Positions 9,368 through 18,897 of a stretch of 46,571 nt of DNA are shown here, in pieces; position 1 is the stretch's first letter; every line of letters starts with the position of its first letter. The position numbers and the translations under genes were made by a program. The notes under the pieces were generated by a model. It searched no databases. It was not told the origin of the DNA and saw nothing but the letters and a program-made list of their open reading frames with translations. Source of the DNA: an uncultured Luteimonas sp. (GTDB lineage: Bacteria; Pseudomonadota; Gammaproteobacteria; Xanthomonadales; Xanthomonadaceae); contig CAKTDC010000026.1 of assembly GCA_934541015.1 (NCBI GenBank), positions 1 to 46,571 on the forward strand, written 5' to 3'.

Positions 9368-10603
9368 TCAGGCGTCCCAGCGGCGCAGCGCGAGGCTGGC
9401 GTTGGTGCCGCCGAAGCCGAAGCTGTTGGAGAGCGCGGTGCGCAGCGGCGCGTCGCGGCTCTCGCGCACCAGCGGCAGGTCGGCCGCTTCCGGATCGACG
9501 GTCTCGACGTTGGCCGAGCCGGCGATGAAGCCGCGCTGCAGCATCAGCAGGCAGAAGATCGCCTCCTGCACGCTGGTCGCGCCCAGCGAATGCCCGGTCA
9601 GCGACTTGGTCGAGGAGAACGGCGGCATGGCGTCGCCGAACACCTGGCGCATCGCGCGCAGTTCGCTGACGTCGCCCACCGGCGTCGAGGTGCCATGGGT
9701 GTTGATGTAGTCGATGCCGCCCACGCCGCTGCCGTCGAGCCCTTCCAGCGCCTGGCGCATGCAGGCGATCGCGCCGTCGCCGGAGGGCGCGACCATGTCC
9801 TCGCCGTCGGAGCTGGCGCCGAAGCCGACGACCTCGCCCAGGATGGTGGCGCCGCGCGCCTGGGCGTGCTCCAGGCTCTCCAGCACCACGGCGCCGCCGC
9901 CGCCGGCGATCACGAAGCCGTCGCGGTGGGCGTCGTAGGCGCGCGAGGCGCGTGCCGGGGTGTCGTTGTACTTGCTCGACAGCGCGCCCATGGCGTCGAA
10001 CAGCATCGCCATGCCCCAGTGCGCCTCCTCGCCGCCGCCGGCGAAGACCACGTCCTGCATACCCCAGCGGATCTGCTGCGCGGCCACGCCGATGCAGTGC
10101 GCGGAGGTCGCGCAGGCCGAGGAGATCGAATAGTTCAGTCCCTTCACCCCGAACGCGGTGGCGACGCAGGCCGACACCGTGGAGTTCATCGTGCGCGTGA
10201 CCTGGTAGGGCCCGACGCGGCGCACCCCCTTCTCGCGCAGCACGTCGGCCGAGCCGATCAGGTTTTCCGGGGAGCCGCCGCCCGAGCCCATGATCAGGCC
10301 GGTGCGCGGATGCGAGACCTGGGCCGGCGCCAGCCCGGACTGCGCGATCGCGTCCTTGAGCGAGAGATAGGCGAACGCCGCGGCGTCGCCCATGAAGCGC
10401 AGCAGCTTGCGGTCGATCAGCGCGGCGGTGTCGATCTGCGGACGTCCGGACACCTGGCTGCGCAGGCCCTTTTCCGCCATCGTCTCGTCGCGGGTGATGC
10501 CGGGCGTGCTGCTGCGCAGGTTCGCGGCAACGGTGTCGAGATCGTTGCCGATGCAGGAAACGATCCCGCATCCGGTGATGACGACGCGCCGGCCCTGGCT
10601 CAT
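9368..10603 (-). CDS. fabB: 3-oxoacyl-ACP synthase I (KAS I)
   Basis: 411 residues. The thiolase-fold catalytic cysteine is C164 in [10 protein letters not shown], with catalytic histidines in [11 protein letters not shown] and [10 protein letters not shown], and the C-terminal glycine loop [12 protein letters not shown]. FabB elongates acyl chains in fatty acid synthesis and is needed for unsaturated species. ATG 10603 starts within the last codons of fabA (4-bp overlap), so the pair is translated together, as usual in FabA-FabB organisms. Confidence 0.95.
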   Translation of the reverse strand: MSQGRRVVITGCGIVSCIGNDLDTVAANLRSSTPGITRDETMAEKGLRSQVSGRPQIDTAALIDRKLLRFMGDAAAFAYLSLKDAIAQSGLAPAQVSHPRTGLIMGSGGGSPENLIGSADVLREKGVRRVGPYQVTRTMNSTVSACVATAFGVKGLNYSISSACATSAHCIGVAAQQIRWGMQDVVFAGGGEEAHWGMAMLFDAMGALSSKYNDTPARASRAYDAHRDGFVIAGGGGAVVLESLEHAQARGATILGEVVGFGASSDGEDMVAPSGDGAIACMRQALEGLDGSGVGGIDYINTHGTSTPVGDVSELRAMRQVFGDAMPPFSSTKSLTGHSLGATSVQEAIFCLLMLQRGFIAGSANVETVDPEAADLPLVRESRDAPLRTALSNSFGFGGTNASLALRRWDA

Positions 10604-11109
10604 GCCGCCGGATCCCGCATGAACAGGCCCACGCGCAGGTCGGAGGCGGTGTAGATTTCGCGGCCGTCGACCAGCATGCGGGCGTCGGCGATCGCCATGA
10701 TCAGCCTGCGCTTGATCAGGCGCTTGATCTCGACCTGGTAGGTGACCAGCTTCGCTTCCGGGCCGACCTCGCCGGTGAACTTGACTTCGCCCACGCCCAG
10801 CGCGCGGCCGCGGCCGAGCAGAGACTGCCAGGTCATGAAGAAGCCCACCAGCTGCCACATCGCGTCCAGGCCCAGGCAGCCGGGCATCACCGGGTCGCCG
10901 CGGAAGTGGCAGTCGAAGAACCACAGGTCCGGGCGGATGTCGAGCTCCGCCTCGATCCGGCCCAGGCCGTGCGCGCCGCCCTCGCTGTCGATCTGGGTGA
11001 TGCGGTCGAACATCAGCATCGGCGGCAGCGGCAGGCGGCCGGCGTCGGGGCCGAAGAGGGTGCCTTCGCCGGAGGCGATGAGCTGTTCGTAGCCGAAGGA
11101 GTCCTTCAT
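10600..11109 (-). CDS. fabA: 3-hydroxydecanoyl-ACP dehydratase/isomerase
   Basis: 169 residues, the normal FabA length. The active-site pair is His68 ([12 protein letters not shown]) and Asp82 (CLGLDAMWQ). It introduces the double bond at the C10 stage and commits chains to unsaturated fatty acids in the cytoplasm. The ATG at 11109 matches the family N-terminus ([10 protein letters not shown]). It heads the fabA-fabB operon and diverges from rsmC across 130 bp, where the promoter must lie. Confidence 0.96.
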   Translation of the reverse strand: MKDSFGYEQLIASGEGTLFGPDAGRLPLPPMLMFDRITQIDSEGGAHGLGRIEAELDIRPDLWFFDCHFRGDPVMPGCLGLDAMWQLVGFFMTWQSLLGRGRALGVGEVKFTGEVGPEAKLVTYQVEIKRLIKRRLIMAIADARMLVDGREIYTASDLRVGLFMRDPAA

Positions 11110-11239
11110 CGGTTCGGATCGGTCGCTGGATCGGGAGGGGAGCGCGATTATCGCGGAACCTCCGCGGCAACGCCCGTACGCATGGGTATGTTGTGCGGCG
11201 GCGGGGGTAGAATCCGCAGTCCGCCAAGGTCCGGTTGCC

Positions 11240-12265
11240 GTGCACGATCCCGCGCTCGAAGCCCTGATGCTGCCTTTCGCCACCCGCCAGTTGACGTGGC
11301 CGGACGGCGGCGCGCTGTTCCTGCGCGCACGCGAGGGGGCGGCGCTGCACGCGGCGGCCCCGCGCGCGCTGGTGTGCGAACAGGGCTTCCGGCCGGCGTT
11401 CGACGCGCTGCAGGCGGCCGGCTTCGATGCCCGCGAGCCGGGCGGCAGCGACGCCTGTGCTCTGGTGCTGCTGCTGCCGCCGCGCCAGCGCGACGAGGCG
11501 CGGGCGCTGTTCGCCGAGGCGTTCGCGCGCGCTGCGCCGGGGGCGACGGTGATCGCCAGCATGGCCAACGATGCCGGGGCGAAGTCGGGCCAGGCCGATT
11601 TCGAGCGGCTGTTCGGCGCCGCAGCCGTGTTCAGCAAGCACAAGTGCCGGGTGTTCCGCGCCGGCCGCGACGGCGCAGACGCCGCGCTGGCCGCGCAGTG
11701 GGCGGCGCTGGCGGCGCCGCGGCCGATCCTTGACGGGCGGTTCGTCAGCTGCCCGGGCGTGTTCGCCTGGGATCGCATCGACCCGGCCTCGGCCCTGCTG
11801 GCCGCGCACCTTCCGCCGACGCTGTCGGGGCACGGCGCCGACCTCGGCGCCGGCTGGGGCTATCTGTCGTCCGTGGTGCTGGCGCGCTGTCCCGGCGTGA
11901 CCGCGCTGGACGTGGTCGAGGCCGAGGCGCGGGCACTGGCCTGCGCCAGGACCAATCTCGAAGCCATGGCGCCGGGCGCGACGCTGGAGTTCCTCTGGCA
12001 CGACGTCACCCGCGGCCTGCCGCGGCGCTACGACTTCATCGTGACCAATCCGCCCTTCCACACTCTGCGCGGGGAGACGCAGCCGGGCATCGGGCGTGCC
12101 TTCATCGCCGCGGCCGCCGACGCGCTGGCGCCGCGGGGGTCGCTGTGGCTGGTCGCCAACCGGAACCTGCCCTACGAAGAAGCGCTGGGCGCGCGCTTCG
12201 CGTCGGTGCGCACCGTGGTGCAGCAGGGCGGCTTCAAGGTGGTCGAGGCGGTGAAGGGGTCGTGA
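11240..12265 (+). CDS. rsmC: 16S rRNA guanine-N2 methyltransferase, RsmC-like
   Basis: 341 residues with the two-half RsmC plan: a degenerate N-terminal methyltransferase domain (about 1-150) and an active C-terminal one (about 170-341). The SAM-binding glycine loop is [12 protein letters not shown] and the catalytic NPPF motif is at about 270. Cysteine/lysine residues in [10 protein letters not shown] close the first half, as in relatives. It would methylate G1207 of 16S rRNA in the 30S subunit. The GTG at 11240 is the start used; no strong ribosome-binding site is visible. Confidence 0.9.
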   Translation: MHDPALEALMLPFATRQLTWPDGGALFLRAREGAALHAAAPRALVCEQGFRPAFDALQAAGFDAREPGGSDACALVLLLPPRQRDEARALFAEAFARAAPGATVIASMANDAGAKSGQADFERLFGAAAVFSKHKCRVFRAGRDGADAALAAQWAALAAPRPILDGRFVSCPGVFAWDRIDPASALLAAHLPPTLSGHGADLGAGWGYLSSVVLARCPGVTALDVVEAEARALACARTNLEAMAPGATLEFLWHDVTRGLPRRYDFIVTNPPFHTLRGETQPGIGRAFIAAAADALAPRGSLWLVANRNLPYEEALGARFASVRTVVQQGGFKVVEAVKGS

Positions 12266-12383
12266 GCGCCGTCCCCCGCAGCGCTGCAGCCGGGGCTCCC
12301 GTCCGCGCGGCGGCCTACGCGCGGCCCGCGGTCGGACGCACGGCGCGCGCGCGCGGTGGTGCGGCACGGCGGTGCGCCAGGCC

Positions 12384-13097
12384 GTGAAGCTGCTCCGGTA
12401 CATCGCCAACCTCGGCTACGGCAGCCGCCGGGAAGTGCAGTGGATGTTCCGCGAAGGCCGCATCACGGATGCCGGTGGCGAGGTGCTGTACGCGGACGAC
12501 CGGATGGCGCACGACGCGGTGCGCATCGACGGCGCCCCGCTCGATCCCGCGCCCGGCCTGCTGCTGGTGCTGCACAAGCCGCCCGGCGTCACCTGCTCGA
12601 CGAAGGACAGCGGCCGCCTGGTCTACGACCTGCTGCCGCCGCGCTTCCGCCTGCGCGCTCCGGTGCTCTCGACCGTCGGCCGCCTCGACCGCGACACCAG
12701 CGGCCTGCTGTTGCTCACCGACGACGGCCAGCTGCTGCACCGGATCATCTCGCCCCGCACCCGCCTGCCCAAGACCTATGAGGCGACGCTGGCGCAGCCG
12801 CTGCGCGGTGACGAGGCGGCGATCTTCGCCAGCGGCACGCTCATGCTCGACTCGGAGAAGACGCCGCTCAGGCCGGCCGTGCTCGACGCCGTCGACGGCA
12901 CCCGTGCGCGGCTGACCATCACCGAAGGCCGCTACCACCAGGTACGGCGGATGTTCGCGGCGGTCGGCAACCACGTCGTCGCCCTGCACCGCAGCCACAT
13001 CGGCGGCCTCGGGCTCGACGGCCTGGCCGAAGGGGCGTGGCGGATCGCCGCGGCGGGTGACGTGGAGCGTCTGTTTGGCGCGGCGGGTTCCGCGTAG
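12384..13097 (+). CDS. rsuA: 16S rRNA pseudouridine-516 synthase, RsuA family
   Basis: About 237 residues: an N-terminal S4 domain ([17 protein letters not shown]), then the RsuA/RluB catalytic domain with the aspartate in [17 protein letters not shown] and the family block [18 protein letters not shown]. It isomerises uridine in 16S rRNA. I chose GTG 12384 because the resulting N-terminus ([13 protein letters not shown]) matches relatives; another GTG at 12372 is possible. It lies 118 bp after rsmC, so two ribosome-modification genes are adjacent. Confidence 0.87.
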   Translation: MKLLRYIANLGYGSRREVQWMFREGRITDAGGEVLYADDRMAHDAVRIDGAPLDPAPGLLLVLHKPPGVTCSTKDSGRLVYDLLPPRFRLRAPVLSTVGRLDRDTSGLLLLTDDGQLLHRIISPRTRLPKTYEATLAQPLRGDEAAIFASGTLMLDSEKTPLRPAVLDAVDGTRARLTITEGRYHQVRRMFAAVGNHVVALHRSHIGGLGLDGLAEGAWRIAAAGDVERLFGAAGSA

Positions 13098-13387
13098 CGC
13101 CGATTACTGAAGGATCCGGTCAGCGACGAGGCCTGGAGCATTTTCGACCCGGATGTTTACAGTCCCGTCATTCCCGCGGAGGCGGGAGGCGCTTCCCGAC
13201 AGCGCGGAGCGCTGGTCATCCAGGGGCGTTGCCTTTTGAAATGGTTCGTCTCCCAGGTGCGGGGGCTGCTTTCACTTCCGCCGTCGGACGGACGACGCGC
13301 CCTGCGGGCCGGGGATCGCTCTTCGCTCGGTCAGGGCCGGATCGCGCGGAGCGGCCGGACCGGGCCGGGGAGCAATCCCCGTCTGCG
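13098..13387. repeat. Intergenic repeats: half palindrome plus dispersed element copy B
   Basis: This gap contains a TTCCCGCGGAGGCGGGA palindrome (about 13172-13188) related to the element at 4066-4141. From about 13231 to 13379 there is a copy of the dispersed element: CGTCTCCCAGGTGCGGGGG at one end and the interior module in inverse orientation relative to copy A (complement of CTGACCGAGCGAAGAGCGA). Only one terminal repeat is recognisable, so this copy is truncated. No gene is visible. Confidence 0.6.
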
Positions 13388-13948
13388 CTACGAAGACCGG
13401 AACAGCTTCTCCCAGCCATCGCGCCCGAGCTGCTCGAGCGTGGCGATGTTGCGCTCCACGATCACGTCCGGATCGGGACAGGCGGCCACCGCGCGGTCGA
13501 TGCTGTCCTCGCGCAGCAGGTGCAGGGTGGGGTGGGGCGAGCGGTTGGTGAAGTTGGCGATGTCGTCCGGGCCGCTGTCGGCGAACTGGTACTGCGGGTG
13601 GAAGCTGGCCACCTGCAGCACGCCCTCCAGGCCCAGCGCCTCCACCAGCGCATCGGCCTGCTCCAGGAAATCGTTGTAGTCCAGGAAATCCTGCAGTACG
13701 TCCGGGTGCACCAGCAAGGTGGTGTCGATCTGCTCCGCGGGGGTGTCGCGCAGGAGCAGCAGCTCCTCGCCCAGCTGTTCGAGCAGCGCCTCGGGCGTGC
13801 TCGCATCGCTGAGCACCATGCGCACCTGCCGCTTCGCGACCACCGCCCTGGCGAACGGACACAGGTTCAATCCGATCACCGCACGCTCCAGCCAGCGCCG
13901 CGTCGCCGCGATCGCGGGCGCCTCGCCGGGCGTGTCGTCCAGGGACAT
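13388..13948 (-). CDS. DUF1415 family protein
   Basis: 186 residues, cytoplasmic, matching DUF1415: WLERAVIGLNLCPFARAVV near the N-terminus, VHPDVLQDFLDYNDFLEQAD in the middle, VASFHPQYQFADS and NRSPHPTLHLLREDSIDRA in the second half. The conserved Cys and the histidines in HPQYQF and SPHP could form a metal or catalytic site, but the family function is unknown. It lies just downstream of yajQ with 2 bp between them, so they are co-transcribed. Confidence 0.85.
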   Translation of the reverse strand: MSLDDTPGEAPAIAATRRWLERAVIGLNLCPFARAVVAKRQVRMVLSDASTPEALLEQLGEELLLLRDTPAEQIDTTLLVHPDVLQDFLDYNDFLEQADALVEALGLEGVLQVASFHPQYQFADSGPDDIANFTNRSPHPTLHLLREDSIDRAVAACPDPDVIVERNIATLEQLGRDGWEKLFRSS

Positions 13949-13950
13949 CG

Positions 13951-14433
13951 TCAGTCGCGGAAGTTGTCGAACTGCAGCGGCAGGCCGAAGTCCTCGCCGC
14001 GCAGCAGGGCGATCGCAGCCTGCAGGTCGTCGCGCTTCTTGCCGGTCACGCGCAGCTTGTCGCCGTTGATCTGGCTGTCGACCTTCAGCTTCGCATCCTT
14101 GAGCCTGCCCTGGATCTTCTTCGCCAGCTCGCGCTCGATACCCTGCTTCACCGTCACCTTCTGCCGCGCGCCGGCCACGTTGGTGTCGACGTCGCCGAAC
14201 TCCAGGCAGCGCACGTCGATCTTCCTTGCGATCAGCCGCGCGCGCAGGATGTCGGTCATCTGCTGCAGCTGGAACTCGCTCGGCGCCGACTGCGTGATCA
14301 CCTGCTCGTCGCGCTCGAACTTCGCGTCCACGCCCTTGAAGTCGAAGCGCGTGGACAGCTCGCGGTTGGCCTGGTCGACGGCATTGGTGAGCTCGTGGGT
14401 GTCCACTTCGGAGACGATGTCGAACGAGGGCAT
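13951..14433 (-). CDS. yajQ: YajQ nucleotide-binding protein
   Basis: 160 residues, full family length, beginning MPSFDIVSEVD and containing STRFDFKGVDAKF and INGDKLRVTGKKRDDLQ. YajQ proteins bind nucleotides; the Xanthomonas campestris homologue is a cyclic-di-GMP receptor that acts with a transcription factor on virulence genes (established for that species). The ATG at 14433 is supported by conservation of the N-terminus. Two base pairs separate it from the DUF1415 gene downstream. Confidence 0.93.
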   Translation of the reverse strand: MPSFDIVSEVDTHELTNAVDQANRELSTRFDFKGVDAKFERDEQVITQSAPSEFQLQQMTDILRARLIARKIDVRCLEFGDVDTNVAGARQKVTVKQGIERELAKKIQGRLKDAKLKVDSQINGDKLRVTGKKRDDLQAAIALLRGEDFGLPLQFDNFRD

Positions 14434-14565
14434 GGTCTTGCGTGCGTTGCCGGCGGAACGGTCAGGGTAGCGCAAGCCAGGGATGGTTGCGCGCGCAACG
14501 GATGCGCGGGCACACGCGAACCCCTACCGTATCGCGCAGTCCGGGCGGCAGGTTGCGGCGGCGCA

Positions 14566-15678
14566 GTGAAGGTTCCACAAATCATCGGCATTGTCGGCAG
14601 CGCCGGCGCCTACGGGCAGTGGCTGCGTGGGTTCTTCCAGTCGCGCATGGGGCTGCAGGTGCTGGGCCACGATCCGGCCGATCCGGCCAGCGATCCGCCC
14701 GAGGCGCTGCTGGAACGGGCCGACGTGCTGCTGTTCGCCGCGCCGATCCGCGCCACGCCCGCGCTGATCGCGGACTACGTCGCGCGTTCCGCGGGCCGCG
14801 AGGCCGGCAGGCTGTGGCTGGACGTGACCTCGATCAAGCAGCCGGCGGTGGAGGCGATGCTGCGCTCGCAGGCGGAGGTGGCGGGCCTGCATCCGATGAC
14901 GGCGCCGCCCAAGGTGCCCACGCTCAAGGGTCGCGTGCTGGTGGTCTGCGAGGCGCGGGTGGCGAAATGGGGTCCGTGGCTGGCGCAGCTGTACGAGGCG
15001 CTGCAGGGCGAGATCGTGCGCACCACCGCCGGACGCCACGACCGGGTCATGGCCCTGGTGCAGGCGCTGCTGCACGCTTCGCACCTGGCCCAGGCGGGGG
15101 TGCTGCAGGAATACGCCGGGGAACTGGGCGATATCGCCGCGCTGATGCCCTTCCGTTCGGTGTCGTTCGAGCTCGATGCCGCCGTCGCCGCGCGGATCCT
15201 GTCGCTCAACCCGGCGATCTACGAGGACATCCAGTTCGGCAACCCGCATGCCGGCGAGGTGCTCGACCGGCTGCTGGCGCAGCTGGGCGAACTGCGCGCG
15301 CTGCTGGACGCCGGCGACGATGCCGCCCGGGCCCGCTTCCGCGAGCGTTTCCTGGAGCTGCGCGCGGGCTTCGGCGCGGCGTCGCTGGCCGGCGGCAACC
15401 AGGCCTACGAGGGCGTGGGCTACCTGCTGGCCGACCTGACCGGAAAGCGTTTCGCCAGCGTGCACCTGCCGCTGGACCGGCCCGGATCGCTGCGCGCGCT
15501 GCTGCACGTGTTCGAGCGCCACGGGGTCAATCTGGAGTCGATCCATTCCGCGCGCACGCCCTCGGGAGAACTGCACTTCCGGATCGGCTTCGACCGCGGC
15601 GCCGGCGAGGCGCAGCTGGCTGCCGCGGTGGCGGAGATCGTGGACAGCGGGATCGGCCGGGTGCTGCAGGCCGGCTGA
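14566..15678 (+). CDS. tyrA: Prephenate dehydrogenase with C-terminal ACT domain
   Basis: 370 residues. The N-terminal Rossmann fold has GIVGSAGAYG at 8-17; the middle carries HPMTAPPKVPTLKG and the dimerisation region with ASHLAQAGVLQEYAG. The C-terminal ACT domain (about 300-368, VHLPLDRPGSLRALLHVFER) should give tyrosine feedback control. It makes 4-hydroxyphenylpyruvate for tyrosine synthesis. There is no fused chorismate mutase domain. GTG 14566 was chosen because it starts just before the dinucleotide-binding strand; the longer frame from 14395 would overlap yajQ's start. Confidence 0.85.
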   Translation: MKVPQIIGIVGSAGAYGQWLRGFFQSRMGLQVLGHDPADPASDPPEALLERADVLLFAAPIRATPALIADYVARSAGREAGRLWLDVTSIKQPAVEAMLRSQAEVAGLHPMTAPPKVPTLKGRVLVVCEARVAKWGPWLAQLYEALQGEIVRTTAGRHDRVMALVQALLHASHLAQAGVLQEYAGELGDIAALMPFRSVSFELDAAVAARILSLNPAIYEDIQFGNPHAGEVLDRLLAQLGELRALLDAGDDAARARFRERFLELRAGFGAASLAGGNQAYEGVGYLLADLTGKRFASVHLPLDRPGSLRALLHVFERHGVNLESIHSARTPSGELHFRIGFDRGAGEAQLAAAVAEIVDSGIGRVLQAG

Positions 15679-15874
15679 CCGTCCTTCGCCGAGCCCGATG
15701 GCGCGGCGGCGATCGGCCTGCGGCGATGCGGCATCATGGCCGGCCCCCGGAGATTGCCGTGCCCGTGTCCGCCGCCCACAGCGCGCATCCCCCGCCCGTG
15801 CCGCCGTGCGCTGGCCGCGGGCGATGCCGCGCGCGTTCCCGCGTCCGCGCCTGCGCGGCTCCGGCGGCACCGCC

Positions 15875-16756
15875 ATGACCGGCGGCAGCGGACACCGCGG
15901 TGGCGTCGCGGCGGCGTGGATGCTGTTCGCGGTGGCGGTGCTGTGCCTGATGGATGCCTGCATGAAGCAGCTGTCCACGCACTATCCGGCGCTGCAGGTG
16001 GCCGCCCTGCGCGGGCTGGTGGGCCTGCCGCTGGTGCTGCTGTGGGCGGGCACGACGGTCGGCCTGCGCTCGCTGCTGCGGGTGCACTGGCCGCTGCACC
16101 TGACCCGCGGTGTCCTGGGCGTGGTGTTCCTGTCGGGTTTCGTGCTGGGGCTGCGCGAACTGCCGATGTCGACCGCGTACGCGATCACCTTCGTCGGCCC
16201 GCTGCTGGTCACGGCGATGGCGGTGCCGCTGCTGGGCGAGAAGGTCGGGCCGCGGCGCTGGGCCGCGATCGTTGCCGGGCTGGTCGGGGTGCTGGTGGTG
16301 CTGCGCCCGGGTCGCGGAGGCGTGGTCTCGCAGGCCGGCCTGTACGTGCTGCTGGCCACGGTCTGCTACGCGGCCTCGGTGATCACCGTGCGCATGCTGG
16401 CCCAGCGCGACAGCGCGCAGTCGCTGGTGTTCTGGTTCCTGGCGATGGTGGCGGTGGGTGCCGGCCTCCTGGCCTGGCCCGACTGGGTGCCGGTGCGCGC
16501 CGGGGATGCCTGGCTGCTGGCCGGAATCGCGGTCTCGGGCACGCTCGGCCAGGTCGCGCTGACCCATGCCTTCCGCCTGGGCGAGGCCTCGCTGGTCGCG
16601 CCGCTGGAGTACACCGCCCTGGTGTGGGTGGTGCTGCTCGACCTGGTGATCTGGCACGCCCTGCCCGACGGCATGACCTGGCTGGGCGCGGCGATCATCG
16701 TCGCCAGCGGCCTCTATCTGATCCGCCGCGAGCGCGTGGTGGCGGCGCGATCCTGA
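15875..16756 (+). CDS. DMT/EamA-family transporter
   Basis: About 293 residues with around ten predicted membrane helices in two EamA repeats: first (about 12-145) with ALRGLVGLPLVLLWAG, MSTAYAITFVGPLLVTAM and GLVGVLVVLRPG; second (about 150-285) ending with WVVLLDLVIWHALPDG and AAIIVASGLYLIRRE. The family exports small metabolites across the inner membrane; the substrate cannot be told from sequence. ATG 15875 starts just before the first helix; an upstream extension to 15698 is arginine- and proline-rich and unlikely to be coding. Confidence 0.85.
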   Translation: MTGGSGHRGGVAAAWMLFAVAVLCLMDACMKQLSTHYPALQVAALRGLVGLPLVLLWAGTTVGLRSLLRVHWPLHLTRGVLGVVFLSGFVLGLRELPMSTAYAITFVGPLLVTAMAVPLLGEKVGPRRWAAIVAGLVGVLVVLRPGRGGVVSQAGLYVLLATVCYAASVITVRMLAQRDSAQSLVFWFLAMVAVGAGLLAWPDWVPVRAGDAWLLAGIAVSGTLGQVALTHAFRLGEASLVAPLEYTALVWVVLLDLVIWHALPDGMTWLGAAIIVASGLYLIRRERVVAARS

Positions 16757-16780
16757 GCCGGCCGGCGTAGCATCGCCCCG

Positions 16781-17344
16781 ATGCCCCTGCTGCTGGTCCC
16801 CGTCGTCCTCCTGCTCCTGCTCGCGCTGGCGCTGCTGCTGTGGCCGCTCGGCCTGTGGCAGCGCTACCGCCACGGCCGCGCTCGGCGGCGGGCGCGCCAC
16901 TGGCTGCTGGTGTTCAACGCCGCGGTCGTGCTGCTGTCGACGCTCGTGTTCCTGGTCGGAGCAGGAATCGGCGGCGCCTGGATCGATGGCGCGCTGCCGC
17001 ATGCGCTGGGCGGACTGCTGGCCGGCGCCGCGCTCGGCGGCATCGGCCTGTGGCTCACGCGTTTCGAGGACGATGGCGACGCCCTGCACTTCACCCCGAA
17101 CGCATGGCTGGTGCTGGCCCTGACCCTGCTGGTCGCGCTGCGCGTGGCGCTGGCGGGCTGGCAGTCCTGGCACCGCTGGGCACTGGGCGAGGCGGCGCCG
17201 GTGCCCTGGCCCTGGCTGGCCGGCTACGCCAGCCTGCTGGCGATGGCCGGGCTGCTGCTGGGCTACCACCTGGCCTATGGCGCCGGTTTGCTGCAGCGCA
17301 CACGACGCCACCGCCGCCGGCTGTCCATGCGCCTGCGTCGATGA
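16781..17344 (+). CDS. Integral membrane protein of unknown function
   Basis: 187 residues with about five membrane segments: 3-23 ([20 protein letters not shown]), 43-66, 75-91, 106-125 and 143-165, with basic loops ([14 protein letters not shown]) and a basic tail ([13 protein letters not shown]) giving a cytoplasmic C-terminus. The segment [20 protein letters not shown] recalls the CcdC/DUF1453 family, but this is weak. It lies 24 bp after the transporter gene and is probably co-transcribed with it. Confidence 0.65.
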   Translation: MPLLLVPVVLLLLLALALLLWPLGLWQRYRHGRARRRARHWLLVFNAAVVLLSTLVFLVGAGIGGAWIDGALPHALGGLLAGAALGGIGLWLTRFEDDGDALHFTPNAWLVLALTLLVALRVALAGWQSWHRWALGEAAPVPWPWLAGYASLLAMAGLLLGYHLAYGAGLLQRTRRHRRRLSMRLRR

Positions 17345-17504
17345 GGCACGAGGCCGCACAGCGCACCCGGGAAAAACCGCGGCGCGCACACGCGGGAGGG
17401 AGCACACTCCCGCGACGGCCGTTTTGCGCCCGTGCGCGCGCCGGTTGGCGGCGCCGGGACATGCGGCCACAATAGGAATCCACCTGCCGAACGGAGAGGG
17501 CCCC

Positions 17505-18887
17505 ATGGCCGACCTGAAGGAAGCACGCGTCCCCGATATCGGCGGCTACGACGATGTCCCCGTGATCGAGGTGCTGGTTGCGGTCGGCGACACGGTCGCG
17601 AAGGACCAGGGCCTGGTCACCCTGGAGTCGGACAAGGCGACGATGGAGGTGCCGTCCGAATTCGCAGGCGTGATCAAGGAGCTGAAGGTCAAGCTCGGCG
17701 ACACGCTGTCAGAGGGCAGTGTGGTCGCCATCATCGAGTCGACGGACGCAGGTGGCGGCGCCGCGGAAGCAGCCACGCCCGCGCCGGCTTCCGCGCCTGC
17801 CGCCGCGGCGGCGCCGGTCGCCAAGGAACCCGATCCCGTGGTCGAGCCCGTGGCCGTGTCCGGCAAGCCCGATCGCATCGCCCAGGCCGCGATCGACGCG
17901 CAGGCATCGCGCGCGTCCGCGCAGGGCGAGCCGCCGCTGCGCTTCGAGGCCGACGCGCTGATCCCCGGCAAGGTGCCCTACGCCAGTCCCTCGGTGCGCC
18001 TGTTCGCGCGCGAGCTGGGCGTGGACCTGTCGCGGGTGACCGGCAGCCAGAAGGGCGGGCGTATCACGAAGGAGGACGTGCAGAAGTACGTCAAGGGCGC
18101 GCTCGCCGGCGCGGGTGCCGCTCCGGCGGCAGCAGGCGGTGGCGCGGGCCTGAGCCTGCTGCCCTGGCCCAAGGTCGACTTCAGCAGGTTCGGCGAGGTC
18201 GAGGAGCAGCCGCTGTCGCGGATCAAGAAGATCTCCGGCGCCAACCTGGCACGCAACTGGGCGATGATCCCGCACGTCACCCAGCACGACGACGCCGACA
18301 TCACCGATCTCGAAGCGCTGCGCGTGGCGCTCAACAAGGAGAACGAGAAGGCGGGCATCAAGCTGACCATGCTCGCCTTCATCATGAAGGCGGCGGTCTC
18401 GGCGCTGCAGAAGTATCCCGAATTCAACGCCTCGCTCGACGCCGCGGGCGAGACGCTCACGCTGAAGAAGTATTTCCATATCGGCTTCGCCGCCGACACC
18501 CCCAACGGCCTGGTGGTGCCGGTGGTGCGCGACTGCGACCGCAAGGGCGTGATCGAGATCGCGCAGGAGACCTCGGCGCTGGCGAAGAAGGCCCGCGACG
18601 GCAAGCTCGGCCCGGCCGAGATGAGCGGCGGCTGCTTCTCGATCAGCTCGCTCGGCGGCATCGGCGGCACCGCCTTCACGCCGATCGTGAACGCGCCCGA
18701 GGTCGCGATCCTGGGCGTGTCGAAGTCGGCGATGAAGCCGGTGTGGGACGGCAAGGCCTTCCAGCCGCGGCTGATCCTGCCGCTGTCGCTGAGCTACGAC
18801 CACCGCGTGATCGACGGCGCGGCGGCCGCGCGCTTCACCGCCTATCTTGCACAGCTGCTCGGCGACATGCGCCGGGCCATGCTCTGA
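17505..18887 (+). CDS. aceF: Pyruvate dehydrogenase E2, dihydrolipoamide acetyltransferase
   Basis: 460 residues: one lipoyl domain (about 4-78) with lipoyl-lysine K44 in [10 protein letters not shown], an Ala/Pro linker, a peripheral-subunit-binding domain (about 160-198, [20 protein letters not shown]) and the acyltransferase core (about 225-460) with catalytic H433 in YDHRVIDG. It transfers acetyl groups from E1 to CoA. ATG 17505 follows ACGGAGAGGG. Most gammaproteobacterial E2 enzymes have two or three lipoyl domains; here the extra ones are on the E3 that follows. The E1 gene (aceE) is not adjacent. Confidence 0.95.
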   Translation: MADLKEARVPDIGGYDDVPVIEVLVAVGDTVAKDQGLVTLESDKATMEVPSEFAGVIKELKVKLGDTLSEGSVVAIIESTDAGGGAAEAATPAPASAPAAAAAPVAKEPDPVVEPVAVSGKPDRIAQAAIDAQASRASAQGEPPLRFEADALIPGKVPYASPSVRLFARELGVDLSRVTGSQKGGRITKEDVQKYVKGALAGAGAAPAAAGGGAGLSLLPWPKVDFSRFGEVEEQPLSRIKKISGANLARNWAMIPHVTQHDDADITDLEALRVALNKENEKAGIKLTMLAFIMKAAVSALQKYPEFNASLDAAGETLTLKKYFHIGFAADTPNGLVVPVVRDCDRKGVIEIAQETSALAKKARDGKLGPAEMSGGCFSISSLGGIGGTAFTPIVNAPEVAILGVSKSAMKPVWDGKAFQPRLILPLSLSYDHRVIDGAAAARFTAYLAQLLGDMRRAML

Positions 18888-18897
18888 GGGCGCGGCC

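Noticed and set aside
11200..11215. TAGAAT as a -10 box before rsmC
   Set aside because: No -35 element at acceptable spacing could be found, so it is not listed as a promoter.
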